Below are positions 1 to 9,758 of a DNA stretch of 41,022 nucleotides, one piece after another. The stretch comes from Brachyspira murdochii. GTDB lineage: Bacteria; Spirochaetota; JAAYUW01. The stretch covers positions 76,593 to 117,614 of the forward strand of contig DYJT01000004.1 in NCBI GenBank assembly GCA_020722965.1, read 5' to 3'. The notes under the pieces were generated by a model. That model made no database searches, was not told the origin of the DNA, and saw nothing but the letters and a program-made list of their open reading frames with translations. Position 1 is the stretch's first letter. Every line of letters begins with the position of its first letter. Both the position numbers and the translations under genes were made by a program.

Positions 1-116
1 ATTTTTATTTTATTTTATTTTATTTTTATTTTGTTTTTATTTTTATTTTGTTTTTTAACAAATTTTTTAACTTTTTTTTATTTTATATTTAATTTATATT
101 TTTTTAAGCTATTGAT
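1..116. other. AT-rich low-complexity leader stretch
   Basis: The first 60 bases are almost only T and A, built of repeated ATTTT/ATTTTT units with two TTTTG interruptions. No gene, hairpin or good promoter is visible. It lies directly upstream of the phosphate permease and may include its promoter, but AT-rich sequence here matches promoter consensus too easily to call one. Confidence 0.5.
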
Positions 117-1316
117 ATGAGTTTAATTATTTTATCTATAATTTTCACTTTTTTAATGTTGTTTTACAATGGTTATCAGGATGGTTCTTATCTTCTATTA
201 CCATTATATTCGAATGATATTTTTTTTAAAAATTTTGCCAAAAACAAATCATACCTATTTCTTCCTATAATCGGTGAAATTTTCGGGGCAATTTTTCTTG
301 GTAAAATAGTATTAAATAAAATATTATTTGGTTTTATAGATATTTCCAGTATCCCGATACCAAATTTATCATTATTGTTCCTGGTTATTTTATCGATTAA
401 TCTACTAATATATTTTATTTCCTCTTTTTTACCTTTTCCAGTGTCATTGAGCCACTCTGTAATAGGTGGCTTAATAGGTCTTGCAATTGCATTAAGGTTA
501 AAAATTCAATGGTATAGTTTACTTCTAACGATAACTATTTGGACTCTAACTCCATTAGCCAGCATGATTTTATCCTTTTTAATCTATAATTTAATACAGA
601 TTTTCTTTTATAGATATAATAATTCTATGAAGATCAAAAAACTCCTGCTTTTTATCCTTTTGTTTTTGATATATTCTCTGACAATTTTTTTGGTGTTAAA
701 GTTTTCAAGAATAGCCCTATTTGTTTTGTCTGTCTTCTTTTTTATCTTTTTAATAATCTTTTTTAAGCTGATTTTTAAAAGAGGACTAAAAGAAAAAATA
801 GAAAATTTTAATTACCAAAAAACAGAAGAATTATTTGCATTGTTAGATTTATTTATTTTACCAAATGTTTTTTTATCCCATGGTGCAAATGATGTTGCAA
901 ATTCTATCTCTTTAATTTACTTTTTGTTCTTATCTTTTTTTAATAAATCAGAAACCTATTTATATCTGCTACTTTTTGTTGGTGCGATTGTATTATCATC
1001 AGCAATTATATTAAAAGGTAGCAAAAAATCAGAAAAACTTTCACAATCAATTTTTAAAATCGATTGTTCAAAGTCGTTTAGTTCCTATTTTTCCCTTTTC
1101 ATATCTATAATCCTTTTCTCTATTTTTGGGTTCAGAGTTTCATCTGTCTATACTCTTACAGGATCATATATCGGAATAGGGTATGCAAAGGGGTTTTCAA
1201 TATTTAATTCAAAACTTATCTTTGAGTTATTGATATCATGGATAATAACATTTGGCATTTCGATATTTTTATCTTATTTGACTATTAATTCTATCATTTT
1301 CCTAAATTTAATATAA
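117..1316 (+). CDS. PiT-family inorganic phosphate permease
   Basis: A 399-residue, very hydrophobic protein with about ten predicted membrane spans, fitting an inner-membrane phosphate (or sulfate) symporter of the PiT family. The diagnostic PiT signature is clear in the second half (LSHGANDVANS, around residues 253-263). The family is built from an inverted duplication, and the matching N-terminal motif is degenerate: NGYQDGSYLL near residues 18-27 instead of the usual N-G-x-N-D-x-A-N. A charged cytoplasmic loop (around 215-240) separates the halves as in other members. The ATG at 117 has only a weak ribosome site. The RNA methyltransferase gene follows 39 bases later. Family membership is well supported; substrate and activity are inferred, and the altered first motif makes activity less certain. 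Confidence 0.85.
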   Translation: MSLIILSIIFTFLMLFYNGYQDGSYLLLPLYSNDIFFKNFAKNKSYLFLPIIGEIFGAIFLGKIVLNKILFGFIDISSIPIPNLSLLFLVILSINLLIYFISSFLPFPVSLSHSVIGGLIGLAIALRLKIQWYSLLLTITIWTLTPLASMILSFLIYNLIQIFFYRYNNSMKIKKLLLFILLFLIYSLTIFLVLKFSRIALFVLSVFFFIFLIIFFKLIFKRGLKEKIENFNYQKTEELFALLDLFILPNVFLSHGANDVANSISLIYFLFLSFFNKSETYLYLLLFVGAIVLSSAIILKGSKKSEKLSQSIFKIDCSKSFSSYFSLFISIILFSIFGFRVSSVYTLTGSYIGIGYAKGFSIFNSKLIFELLISWIITFGISIFLSYLTINSIIFLNLI

Positions 1317-1355
1317 TATTTTTAAAGAATTAATGGACAACATTAAGGCAGGATA

Positions 1356-2183
1356 ATGGAAAAAAATTTAATCTCAAAAAAAATAGCAGGTTTAATAAAT
1401 GATTTAAAAAACACTAAAAATAGAAAAGAACTGAATTTAACATTTTCGGAAGGAATAAATATACTTGAATCGTCTATTGAGAATAATGTTGATATAAAAT
1501 ATTTGGTTATAGATAAAAATAAAATTGAACAATTTTCCCAATTTTTTGAAAAGATTGATAATTCAAGAATCTATCTTGCAGATGAACAAATTATTAAGAA
1601 ATTATCATCAACAAAAACATCATATTCATGTATAACGGTATTTTCTATTCCAGATATCATAGAGGAAGTTAAAGATATTAAATTATTTAATAATATATTT
1701 GATTATCTTAAAATAAAATCATATATTACAGGATTATTTCAGATTTCCGATCCTGGAAATTTAGGAACCATAATAAGGAGTTCTATAGGTTTTAATCAAG
1801 ATGAATTAATTATTTTTGCCCCATTTTGTGATATTTTTTCACCTAAGGTTATCAGAAGTACGAGCGGAGCTATTTTTAATTTAAAAAAAGTATATACGAT
1901 ATACGCAGATTCTTATCAATTATTTTTTGAAAATATTAAAAAATTTGATGTAAAGATAGTTATATCCGAAAAGGATAAAACCCTAAATAAACAGATGGAT
2001 AAAAACGATTTCCCATCAATCATAATATTTGGTAATGAAGGCAGAGGTTTTACTTCTGATTTTAAAAAATTTTGTGATTTTTCATTGTCAATCCCTCAAT
2101 CAGATAAGATCGATAGTTTGAATTTAAGTGTTTCACATGGGATCGTTTTATATATTCTGAATAAATTGATTTGTGAGAAGTAA
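1356..2183 (+). CDS. SpoU/TrmH-family RNA 2'-O-methyltransferase
   Basis: A 275-residue protein of the SPOUT class, which transfers a methyl group from S-adenosylmethionine to a ribose 2'-OH in rRNA or tRNA. The C-terminal half shows the three SpoU motifs: SDPGNLGTIIRSS (about 127-139) with the catalytic Arg, then IIIFGNEGRGF (about 222-232), then LNLSVSHGIVLY (about 255-266) forming the trefoil-knot cofactor site. In motif 3 the usual N-V-S-V-A-x-G reads NLSVSHG. The N-terminal 110 residues fit an L30e-like RNA-binding domain. ATG start with GGCAGG upstream. It could be an RlmB- or TsnR-like 23S rRNA enzyme; the target nucleotide cannot be read from sequence. Confidence 0.88.
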   Translation: MEKNLISKKIAGLINDLKNTKNRKELNLTFSEGINILESSIENNVDIKYLVIDKNKIEQFSQFFEKIDNSRIYLADEQIIKKLSSTKTSYSCITVFSIPDIIEEVKDIKLFNNIFDYLKIKSYITGLFQISDPGNLGTIIRSSIGFNQDELIIFAPFCDIFSPKVIRSTSGAIFNLKKVYTIYADSYQLFFENIKKFDVKIVISEKDKTLNKQMDKNDFPSIIIFGNEGRGFTSDFKKFCDFSLSIPQSDKIDSLNLSVSHGIVLYILNKLICEK

Positions 2184-2215
2184 ATTTTAATTATTGAATT
2201 TCCGATATAAAGAAT

Positions 2216-2650
2216 ATGTTTAACAGAATCATATTTATTGTCCTCTGTATGTTTTTTATCATATTTTATTTTTTTCTTTTACCATTGCCTAAAATTATTT
2301 CAGAATATGAGAATTTCAAACAAAAACAAATTGTTCTTCAATCAATAAAAGAAGAAAATCAGCTAATCGAAAAATATCTTTGGGAAATTGATAATCAGAA
2401 TACAGAATCATTAAAATATATTTTATTTAAAAAAGGGGAAAATGAGTTTTTTGTTAAATTTCCTCAAAAACAGGTAAAAATCGAAAAATATTATTTAAAA
2501 AATAAAAATATTTTTATCTTACTCTATTATCTTTTCGGAGTTACAATATTTTCAATAATACTGATAAATTTTATAGCTGCGAATGAATTTTATTACACTA
2601 CATCTGAAAAAAGAAGAAGAAAACATAAATTTTATAATATTGAAAATTAA
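2216..2650 (+). CDS. small coiled-coil membrane protein, possibly FtsB/DivIC-like
   Basis: A 144-residue protein. An N-terminal hydrophobic segment (about 4-25) is followed by a charged helical stretch (about 30-58) with coiled-coil character, then a KKGENEFFVKFP segment. This order (one span, coiled coil, then a KxGExxxxV-type strand) is typical of septum-formation initiators of the FtsB/DivIC family, which bridge FtsL and FtsQ in the divisome. Unlike typical FtsB, a second hydrophobic segment (about 98-122) and a basic tail (KRRRKHK) follow. It lies 32 bases after the methyltransferase, probably in the same transcript. The family call is a structural resemblance only. Confidence 0.5.
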   Translation: MFNRIIFIVLCMFFIIFYFFLLPLPKIISEYENFKQKQIVLQSIKEENQLIEKYLWEIDNQNTESLKYILFKKGENEFFVKFPQKQVKIEKYYLKNKNIFILLYYLFGVTIFSIILINFIAANEFYYTTSEKRRRKHKFYNIEN

Positions 2651-2726
2651 TTGAAAATTGACTTTAAAAAAAAAGAAAAATATAAGATATTAAACATTAA
2701 AAATTAAATAAATAAGTTTTAATAAA

Positions 2727-3581
2727 TTAAAAGATATTTAAATTCAAAATATATTTATTATCAGGGAAAAAGTTGATGGCTGTATTATAAAGAACTTTAG
2801 CTTTATCTTTTAAGGAATTTCGTAAACAAAATTTGATATACTCATAGTAAAATCTCGAATTATTAGATTCTTTATTTTCTAAGTAGATAAAAACATCGTT
2901 AGATTTATGAATGTTTCCCATCTGTTCATAGGTTAAGGCTTTACCTAAATATGCATAAAAATCATACTCTATATTTATTGCTTTTTCATAGAAAGCTATT
3001 GCCTTTTCAAATTCCTTAAGCATTCTGTAGGCATCGCCAATCCGTGTAAGGAAGATCTTGTTTTCAGGTTCAATTTCTGCAAGGTGAAGCCATACTTCTA
3101 AAGCCTTAGAATGTTGATTCATCCCTCTATAACAATCGGCAAGTCCAAATAGTGCGAAGACATTGTTTTTTTCAAGAGTAGTAGCGAGGATATAAAATTT
3201 TTCTGCCTTGGAATAATCTTTTAAATTTCTTAAAATATTACCAATAGCAGTAATCAAGCGGATGTTTGTTGGATCGTTAAACCATGCAAGCTTAAAATAT
3301 GGTAAAGCTTCAGAAAAAAGATTTTTATTGTAATAGACAAATCCAATGCCAATAAGTAAATATGAATTTTCTGGAAAAAATTTTAACCCTTTCTTATATG
3401 CTTCGATAGATTTATCAAAATCAGATTGTTCATATAGTTCTCCCAACATAGAATATAAAACGGGGTTTTCATTGTTTTTGTCAATCTCTTCCTCGGCTAA
3501 TTTAATAGCCAGGTCAATCTTATTTTCTTTAATGAGCTTGTCTATTTCAGTGGTAATAGTGTAAAACTGATTTGTATCCAT
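2727..3581 (-). CDS. tetratricopeptide-repeat protein
   Basis: A 284-residue protein made of about seven 34-residue TPR units, recognisable by repeated A-x-x-x-Y/F-x-x-A-L and P-E-N/D-x-x-x-L patterns (for example PENSYLLIGIGFVYYNKN, KALEVWLHLAEIEPENK, KAIAFYEKAI). No signal peptide or membrane span, so it is probably a cytoplasmic protein-protein interaction scaffold. ATG at 3581 is preceded by AGAGGAGA. It is transcribed towards the upstream cluster and away from the secreted-protein gene. No partner can be named from sequence. Confidence 0.85.
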   Translation of the reverse strand: MDTNQFYTITTEIDKLIKENKIDLAIKLAEEEIDKNNENPVLYSMLGELYEQSDFDKSIEAYKKGLKFFPENSYLLIGIGFVYYNKNLFSEALPYFKLAWFNDPTNIRLITAIGNILRNLKDYSKAEKFYILATTLEKNNVFALFGLADCYRGMNQHSKALEVWLHLAEIEPENKIFLTRIGDAYRMLKEFEKAIAFYEKAINIEYDFYAYLGKALTYEQMGNIHKSNDVFIYLENKESNNSRFYYEYIKFCLRNSLKDKAKVLYNTAINFFPDNKYILNLNIF

Positions 3582-3737
3582 TTCTCCTCTTTATTATTAA
3601 ATAACAAATGAATTTTCAAAAAAAAAGATAATATATTTAAAATTTTTATCAATATTGACCTTTAAAAATCCGAAAGTATAATAAGAAAAATGATTAAAAA
3701 TGTAAAAATAATAAAATATTTAAATGGAGGGTCATAG

Positions 3738-4142
3738 ATGAAAAAATCAATTTCAATTATATTTATTTTTCTTTTTATTTTCAGCTTGAATATATTTAGT
3801 CAGACAATAACCTATAAATCCTCAGATGTAGTGGAAAATTATATTTTTAGATTAAAACTTTGCCAGCTTTCAAGTTATGGTGCAAAAATAGTCTATTATT
3901 CATATACTGGATATCCTAAAATAAGTTATGTTCCATTAAAATTTATAAATGATATCGTTTTTATAAAGGTAGATCCAAATGTTCCATATCCATTTATGCA
4001 GGTAATAATGATAAACAAAAAGATTACAAGAATAGTAATATATTTAACCAATATTATGGTTCCCGAGTATTCTACAGCAGACTTATCGGCTCATGATATT
4101 GAGATGATTCAAAAGACAACAGATATTACAATTAATTTTTAA
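3738..4142 (+). CDS. small secreted protein of unknown function
   Basis: A 134-residue protein with a clear Sec signal peptide: basic MKKS start, hydrophobic core (about 5-17), and a probable cleavage near LNIFSQ/TITY (about 22). The mature part of about 112 residues is rich in Tyr, Ile and Thr and has no Cys, suggesting a small beta-rich periplasmic or exported protein. I do not recognise the family. An excellent ribosome site (GGAGGGT) precedes the ATG at 3738. It is divergent from the TPR gene, so the 156-base gap between them should hold promoters for both. Confidence 0.75.
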   Translation: MKKSISIIFIFLFIFSLNIFSQTITYKSSDVVENYIFRLKLCQLSSYGAKIVYYSYTGYPKISYVPLKFINDIVFIKVDPNVPYPFMQVIMINKKITRIVIYLTNIMVPEYSTADLSAHDIEMIQKTTDITINF

Positions 4143-4269
4143 ATTTATATACCTATCAAATTTTTATTATACTATTGCATTTTAGTCTTTTTCTGATAGT
4201 CTTTTTCAACTAAAAAATTAATAATTTCAGTAATAAACTCAAAGATTTTACTGTTTATTGGGGCTGTCG

Positions 4270-6318
4270 ATGAATATTAATCTTCTGCTCAATGAACTTA
4301 ATGATAAACAAAAAGAAGCGGTAGTTAGAGTAGGGAAGCCTGTTCTTGTTTTAGCACCCGCAGGTTCGGGTAAAACAAAAGTAATCACCTATAAAATAAT
4401 GTATCTTATAGAGCAAATGAAGATAAATCCATCTAAAATTGTAGCTCTTACTTTCACCAACAAGGCTGCAAATGAAATGAAATCTCGAATTATCAATCTG
4501 CTACCCGGCAAAGGTAAATATATAGTTGCTTCTACCTTTCACTCTTATGCGGTAAAATTGCTCAGAAAATATAGTAATCTGATTGGTTTTAAGGAAAATT
4601 TCTCAATCTATGATTCAGATGATTCTATTTCATTGATAAATAGGATAAAAAAAGAAATCTCATCAGATCTCGATCCTAAGATTATACTTTATGCATTTTC
4701 AAATATTAAAAATTCTATTGGCTCTATAGAGGAATATAAGCGAAAAATAGAACAAAATGAATTTAGTAATATTATAAAGCATTATATAGAATACCTAAAA
4801 AGTCATAATGCAATGGATTTTGATGATATTCTTTTAAATTTTTATAATATTTTGGTCTCAAATGATATAGAACTTAGAAAAGCAAGTGAAGAGATAAGGA
4901 AAAATATCGATTATCTTCTTATCGATGAATATCAGGACACAAATAAAATTCAATATCAAATAGTTAAGAATTTGCTTGGTGAATCTGAGAATAAAAACAA
5001 TATTACTATTGTGGGAGATGATGATCAGGGTATCTATTCTTTTAGAGGCTCAACGATTGAAAATATATTGAGATTCGAAAAAGATTTTTCAGGTAGTGAG
5101 ATTATTTGTTTAGAAAAAAATTATAGAAGCAGTGCAATTATTTTAAATGCTGCTAAAAATGTAATAAAAAACAATAGAAACAGAAAAAATAAGGATATGA
5201 AGACAGATAATCCAGCTAAAGAAAAGATTTTACTATTTGAAGCAGAAGATCCAAATCAGGAAGCTTTATTTGTTTATGAAAAGATCAATCAACTTTTATT
5301 TAAAGATGGCATAAGATATAAAGATATCGCTATATTATATAGAAATAATCACCTTGCAAGACCTTTTGAAGAATTATTTATAATAAGAAACTTAAAACAT
5401 AAGGTGTGGGGAGGATACAACTTTTATGCAAGAGAAGAGATTAGAGATATTTCTGCATATTTATTTACAATATTAAACCCCTATGATGAAGTCTCTTTGC
5501 TAAGAATAATTAATATCCCAAAAAGATCGATAGGTCCAAAATTAGTAGAAAAGCTTGTTTTGTCTTCAAGACAAAACAGGGTTCATATATTTGATATTTT
5601 AAAGATAATGTCTGAGGATAAAACTTTTGAAGATAGTGTTTTGAAAAATATTTTTAGCGATAGTGAAAAAGAGAATTTAAAAGAATTTTATAAGATAATT
5701 TTCGAATATAGGGAAAAGATTTTTTCAAAAAATAATGACTTTGCATTTATTTTCAATGAATTAATAGAAAAAATTGGATATAGGGAATATTTGAAGACCC
5801 ATTTTGAGCAGAATACTTATGATAAAAAAATAGGTTATTTAGAAAGCTTTTTATCCTCTTTATATAATTATAGAAACGAGCAGGAAGATACTCAAAATCC
5901 CTATCTGATTGCAGAGAGGATTAGACTTTTGATGAATAATGATGCTAATGAAGAAGATGAAGATGCGGTAAATTTGATGACTATTCATAGTGCCAAAGGA
6001 CTTGAATTTAAAGTTGTTTTCATCGTTGGTACTGAAAATGGAGTAATTCCTTCGGCAAAAATAGTGGATAAAGATCAACTGGAAGAGGAAAGAAGGCTTT
6101 TTTATGTTGCGATGACAAGGGCTAAAGAATATTTATTTATTTCTTATTGTAATCAAAGAACGAAATTTGGTAAAAGATATGACTGTTTTCCTTCTGACTT
6201 TATAGAAGAAATTCCTCAAGAATTTATAAAAATAAATAATGAAAAAATTGATGCGACAATCAATGTCGATGATATCGCATCAATAAAGAATATTCTGTTA
6301 AAGAAGTTAAATAAATGA
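4270..6318 (+). CDS. UvrD/PcrA/Rep-family superfamily 1 DNA helicase
   Basis: A 682-residue 3'-5' DNA helicase, the usual PcrA/UvrD length, acting in repair and replication restart. Motifs in order: Q motif region LNDKQKEAV; Walker A APAGSGKT (about 29-36); LTFTNKAANEM (Ia); LLIDEYQDTN (Walker B, II); ITIVGDDDQGIYSFRGS (III); LEKNYRSS (IV); MTIHSAKGLEFKVVFIVG (V); EERRLFYVAMTRAKEYL (VI). All catalytic residues are present. I chose the ATG at 4270 because GGGG lies six bases upstream; an in-frame TTG at 4258 would add four residues without a ribosome site. PcrA, UvrD and Rep cannot be separated confidently here. The end is convergent with the ABC operon. Confidence 0.93.
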   Translation: MNINLLLNELNDKQKEAVVRVGKPVLVLAPAGSGKTKVITYKIMYLIEQMKINPSKIVALTFTNKAANEMKSRIINLLPGKGKYIVASTFHSYAVKLLRKYSNLIGFKENFSIYDSDDSISLINRIKKEISSDLDPKIILYAFSNIKNSIGSIEEYKRKIEQNEFSNIIKHYIEYLKSHNAMDFDDILLNFYNILVSNDIELRKASEEIRKNIDYLLIDEYQDTNKIQYQIVKNLLGESENKNNITIVGDDDQGIYSFRGSTIENILRFEKDFSGSEIICLEKNYRSSAIILNAAKNVIKNNRNRKNKDMKTDNPAKEKILLFEAEDPNQEALFVYEKINQLLFKDGIRYKDIAILYRNNHLARPFEELFIIRNLKHKVWGGYNFYAREEIRDISAYLFTILNPYDEVSLLRIINIPKRSIGPKLVEKLVLSSRQNRVHIFDILKIMSEDKTFEDSVLKNIFSDSEKENLKEFYKIIFEYREKIFSKNNDFAFIFNELIEKIGYREYLKTHFEQNTYDKKIGYLESFLSSLYNYRNEQEDTQNPYLIAERIRLLMNNDANEEDEDAVNLMTIHSAKGLEFKVVFIVGTENGVIPSAKIVDKDQLEEERRLFYVAMTRAKEYLFISYCNQRTKFGKRYDCFPSDFIEEIPQEFIKINNEKIDATINVDDIASIKNILLKKLNK

Positions 6319-6331
6319 TTAATATTAATCA
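6316..6331. other. perfect 16-bp palindrome between convergent genes
   Basis: TGATTAAT followed by ATTAATCA is a perfect palindrome. Its first three bases are the helicase stop codon, and it lies 7 bases from the end of the convergent ABC ATPase gene. It could form a weak hairpin at the end of both transcripts, but it has no GC core or U-run, so I do not call it an intrinsic terminator. Confidence 0.35.
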
Positions 6332-6337
6332 AAGAAT

Positions 6338-7369
6338 TTAATATTTAAATTTTGGTAAATCTTTATATCTTGAACATGCGTGATAATGGCCATTTCCGGC
6401 ATCAATTAGTTCTGGTTCCGGATTATTGATGCAATCTTCTGTAGCAAAGACGCATCTCGTATGGAATCTACAACCTTTTGGTATTCTTGAGGCACTGGGA
6501 ATTTCACCTTTAATCTGAATATCTTTCATTACCTTAACCTTTCCAGGAAGTGGTTCACATACTGCATTGATTAAGACTCTGGTATAAGGATGAATAGGAT
6601 TATCGACAATATCATCGGCTGATCCTATCTCAATAATTTTACCAAGGTACATTACGGCAATTCTATCGGCGAAATATCTGGCGGTTGAAAGGTCATGGGT
6701 AATATAAATATATGTCAAGCCAAAATCTTTTTTAAGATTATTCATCATCGAAAGAATTTCGGCTCTTGTAGAAAGATCTATCATGGATACAGGTTCATCT
6801 GCAACGATTAGGGTAGGGGATAATGTTATCCCTCTCGCAACGGATACTCTTTGTCTTTGTCCACCTGAAAGCATGTGAGGGAATCTTTCCATAAATTCTG
6901 ATGCAGGAGTAACCTTTACACTTTCAAGAAGTTGCTTTGAGACTTCATCTCTATATTTTCTTGAATTTCCAATGCCATGTATTATAAGAGGTTCTTCCAG
7001 AACTTTTCGTATCTTAAATCTAGGGTTCATAGATGCATATGGGTCCTGAAATATCATTTGAACATTTTTTCTATAGTCTTTTAATTCCTTTCCGCTAATA
7101 TGAGCCACATCACTATCTTTAAATAGAATTCTGCCTTCGGTAGGTTCTAAAAGTCTCATTATAAGCTTACCGGTAGTAGTTTTACCGCATCCAGATTCTC
7201 CAATTATTCCAAAAGTTTCCCCTTTAAAGACCTCAAAGCTAATTCCGTCAACGGCTTTAACATATGTTTTTTCCTTTGAAAATAAAGCCTGTAAGCCATG
7301 TTGTGTGGGAAACCATTTCTTCAAATTTTCTACTTTTAACAATATCTCATTTGAATTTATTTCAGCCAT
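6338..7369 (-). CDS. peptide-type ABC transporter ATP-binding protein (OppF/DppF-like)
   Basis: A 343-residue cytoplasmic ATPase of a peptide/nickel-type importer. Walker [13 protein letters not shown]-loop MIFQDPYASMNPRF, signature LSGGQRQRVSVARG, Walker B LIVADEPVSMID and H-loop YITHDLS are intact. The C-terminal extension (IPKGCRFHTRC...C) is the oligopeptide-ABC tail, with cysteines that in this family can hold a metal centre. The start at 7369 is chosen because GGAGGT lies seven bases upstream. A longer in-frame form starting at 7387 would begin inside the preceding gene. The gene is last in the operon and overlaps its neighbour's transcript with essentially no gap, suggesting coupled translation. 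Confidence 0.92.
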   Translation of the reverse strand: MAEINSNEILLKVENLKKWFPTQHGLQALFSKEKTYVKAVDGISFEVFKGETFGIIGESGCGKTTTGKLIMRLLEPTEGRILFKDSDVAHISGKELKDYRKNVQMIFQDPYASMNPRFKIRKVLEEPLIIHGIGNSRKYRDEVSKQLLESVKVTPASEFMERFPHMLSGGQRQRVSVARGITLSPTLIVADEPVSMIDLSTRAEILSMMNNLKKDFGLTYIYITHDLSTARYFADRIAVMYLGKIIEIGSADDIVDNPIHPYTRVLINAVCEPLPGKVKVMKDIQIKGEIPSASRIPKGCRFHTRCVFATEDCINNPEPELIDAGNGHYHACSRYKDLPKFKY

Positions 7370-7371
7370 AA

Positions 7372-8334
7372 TTAGTACCTCCAGCAAGAAATAAAATGAC
7401 CTGGTTCGATTTCTTTGATAGGTGCTTCTTCTTCTTTACATTTATCCATATGGACATGGCATCTTTCATAGAATCGGCAACCTTTTGGTGGAGCAATAAG
7501 ATCAGGTGGAACACCAGGAATAAATGAGAGTTCATCGACTCTTTTATGAAGTAAAGGGGTTGCTTTTAATAGTTTTTCGGTATATGGATGTAGATTTTTT
7601 TTGCCATATATTATTTCATTTGAACCAATTTCCATTATTTTGCCTGCATACATTACACATATTCTGTCAGATATTTCGGCTTCTGTTGCCAAGTCATGGG
7701 TTATAAAGATAGAAGAGATACTTAAGTTTTGCTTTAATTCTTTTATTAAATTCAAAATTTGTGCTTGAACGACTACATCAAGGCCTGTAGTTGGTTCATC
7801 CAGAATTACAATTTGTGGTTCTAAAAACAATGCAGTAGCTATAACTACTCTTTGTTTCATTCCACCAGATAATTCATGTGGATATCGAGAATAGATATCT
7901 TCTGAAAGTCCAACAAGGTTTAAATATTTAATAATCTGTTTATATATATCCTCTTTGTCTGTATTTGGTCTATGCTGTAAATATGTTTCAGTCATTAGCT
8001 CACCCACCGTATAAACAGGAGTAAGACAGTTCATGGCACCTTGAAAAACCATGGAAATTTTTTCCCACCTTACCTTTTTTCTTAGTTCATTTTCAGAAAA
8101 TCTGACAATATTTTGATTGTCTATAATTATCTGTCCACCAGCTATTCTCCCAGGAGGTGTGGGCATACCTAAAAGTGCAAATCCGGTGGTGGTTTTACCA
8201 CATCCTGATTCACCAACAAGACCTAAGGTTTCACCTTTATTTAAATCGAAGGAGACGTCATCAACTGCTTTTACGATTCCAGCGCTTGTATAGTAATAAA
8301 GTTTTAAATTTTTAACAATAAGAGCTTTTTCCAT
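7372..8334 (-). CDS. peptide-type ABC transporter ATP-binding protein (OppD/DppD-like)
   Basis: A 320-residue ATPase pairing with the downstream OppF-like subunit. It has Walker [13 protein letters not shown]-loop [14 protein letters not shown], signature [12 protein letters not shown], Walker [13 protein letters not shown] and H-loop FITHDLA. The Q-loop reads MVFQGAMN where the OppF-like partner has MIFQDPYASMN, as is usual for the D subunit. The C-terminal tail [11 protein letters not shown]...C...C carries four Cys as in OppD/DppD. ATG at 8334 follows AAGGT. It sits 23 bases after the OppC-like permease in one operon. Substrate cannot be decided: peptides, sugars or other solutes use this family. 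Confidence 0.92.
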   Translation of the reverse strand: MEKALIVKNLKLYYYTSAGIVKAVDDVSFDLNKGETLGLVGESGCGKTTTGFALLGMPTPPGRIAGGQIIIDNQNIVRFSENELRKKVRWEKISMVFQGAMNCLTPVYTVGELMTETYLQHRPNTDKEDIYKQIIKYLNLVGLSEDIYSRYPHELSGGMKQRVVIATALFLEPQIVILDEPTTGLDVVVQAQILNLIKELKQNLSISSIFITHDLATEAEISDRICVMYAGKIMEIGSNEIIYGKKNLHPYTEKLLKATPLLHKRVDELSFIPGVPPDLIAPPKGCRFYERCHVHMDKCKEEEAPIKEIEPGHFISCWRY

Positions 8335-8357
8335 ATTTTTACCTTGTTTTTAATTTT

Positions 8358-9758
8358 TTATCTTGTTCTAAGTTTTGGGTGAAGAATCTTGTCCATAGCC
8401 CATCCAACAAAGACAAAACTACTTGCTAAAAGCGCCATTATGAGTCCTGGAGGTATGATCCACCACCAGAGTCCATTGATGAATGCACCACCTGTTTGAG
8501 CGTCATGTAAAATTCCTCCCCATGTAACTATAGATGGATCTCCAAGACCGAGAAGACTTAGACCAGCTTCGGTTAATATAGCCCCCGGAACCGAAAATGC
8601 CATGTTTGCAAAGGTTAATGGTAAAATCAATGGCATTATATGTTTAAAAATCAATCTCCAATGATTTGCTCCTAATGCTCTGGATGCTTCAACAAATACC
8701 TCTTCCTTTATCTGTAAGCTAATAGCCCTAACTGTTCTAACAGATCCTGTCCATCCAAACACACAGAGTAATATTATTAGAATCCAAATGTTTATCTTAA
8801 ATACGGCCGATATAGCAATTAATATAGGAAGCATAGGCATATTTATAAAGAATTCATAAATTCTATTCATAACCGAATCGATAAAACCACCAAAATAAGA
8901 GGATGTTACACCCCAAAAAAGACCCACAAAAACCGAGACAATGGCGGTAAGAACACCTATTAAAAGAGCCCATTTTATTCCAGCTACTACACCGGAAAAA
9001 AGATCTCTTTTCAAATTATCTGTTCCCAATAGACCCGAAACTTTACCTGTAACGACAACATAGGGATTTTCAAAAGTAGCAGAAGAATCTAAGAACATGA
9101 CTTTAGCAGATATTTTATAATCGCCTTTTAATGATTGTGGGTTTGTAAGAATTCCCTGTTTTTTAATTCCAAAAATTACAGGCAGAGCTTTTATATCCAT
9201 AGGATCAGTTGTTAAAAGTACCTGCTCATCCTCGACAATTTTAGCGAAATCATATGCGATTCTTCTAGATTCAGTATCGGTTGTAATTCTGAGCTTTTCA
9301 TCAGAAAAGTTTTGCGCAGTCCTAAATATTTCCAAATTTTCACCATCCGGTCTTTCAATAAATATTTGTAAACCCAAGTAACCGTTAACATCTGCATGGA
9401 AAATAATATTTTGTGGTGCCTCAGAATAATTAAATTTATAATCAAAAGTAAATTTTTGAATCTTTATTCCATTTAAATCTTCTTCTTCGATGTTGTTTTC
9501 GTAGATAAATTTTGTAATAGGTTTTTTATCCCTAGAAAAGATTTGAGTCCAGGTAGGTGCAGCATTTGCAGGATTATCTTGCCAGTAAGTTATATTTCTC
9601 CATTGGCTATTAGCCTCTTTATAAACTAAAAGATATGGCTCTAAAATCAAAAGTAATAGGAATAGAAAGATTATGGCTATTCCAATTATACCACTTTTAA
9701 CTTTAACAAATTCTTTAACAAATTCTGATATTTCAGAAAAAATTTCTTTAATTTTCAT
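8358..9758 (-). CDS. peptide-type ABC transporter permease (OppC-like) with a large extracytoplasmic insert
   Basis: A 466-residue inner-membrane permease; OppC proteins are usually near 300. The first span (about 24-46) is followed by about 200 soluble residues (about 47-250) before the five-span permease core. The core holds the EAA loop (EASRALGANHWRLIFKHIMPLILPL) that contacts the ATPases. The insert is rich in Asp, Glu, Thr and beta-type sequence and must lie outside the cytoplasm by topology; it may help dock the equally oversized binding protein. Translation is coupled to the OppB-like gene: its start overlaps that stop as ATGA, with GGAGG just upstream. Confidence 0.9.
   Translation of the reverse strand: MKIKEIFSEISEFVKEFVKVKSGIIGIAIIFLFLLLLILEPYLLVYKEANSQWRNITYWQDNPANAAPTWTQIFSRDKKPITKFIYENNIEEEDLNGIKIQKFTFDYKFNYSEAPQNIIFHADVNGYLGLQIFIERPDGENLEIFRTAQNFSDEKLRITTDTESRRIAYDFAKIVEDEQVLLTTDPMDIKALPVIFGIKKQGILTNPQSLKGDYKISAKVMFLDSSATFENPYVVVTGKVSGLLGTDNLKRDLFSGVVAGIKWALLIGVLTAIVSVFVGLFWGVTSSYFGGFIDSVMNRIYEFFINMPMLPILIAISAVFKINIWILIILLCVFGWTGSVRTVRAISLQIKEEVFVEASRALGANHWRLIFKHIMPLILPLTFANMAFSVPGAILTEAGLSLLGLGDPSIVTWGGILHDAQTGGAFINGLWWWIIPPGLIMALLASSFVFVGWAMDKILHPKLRTR

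Noticed and set aside
4258-4269. TTG at 4258 as helicase start
   Set aside because: The GGGG site fits the ATG at 4270, and the extra four residues are not needed for the family N-terminus.
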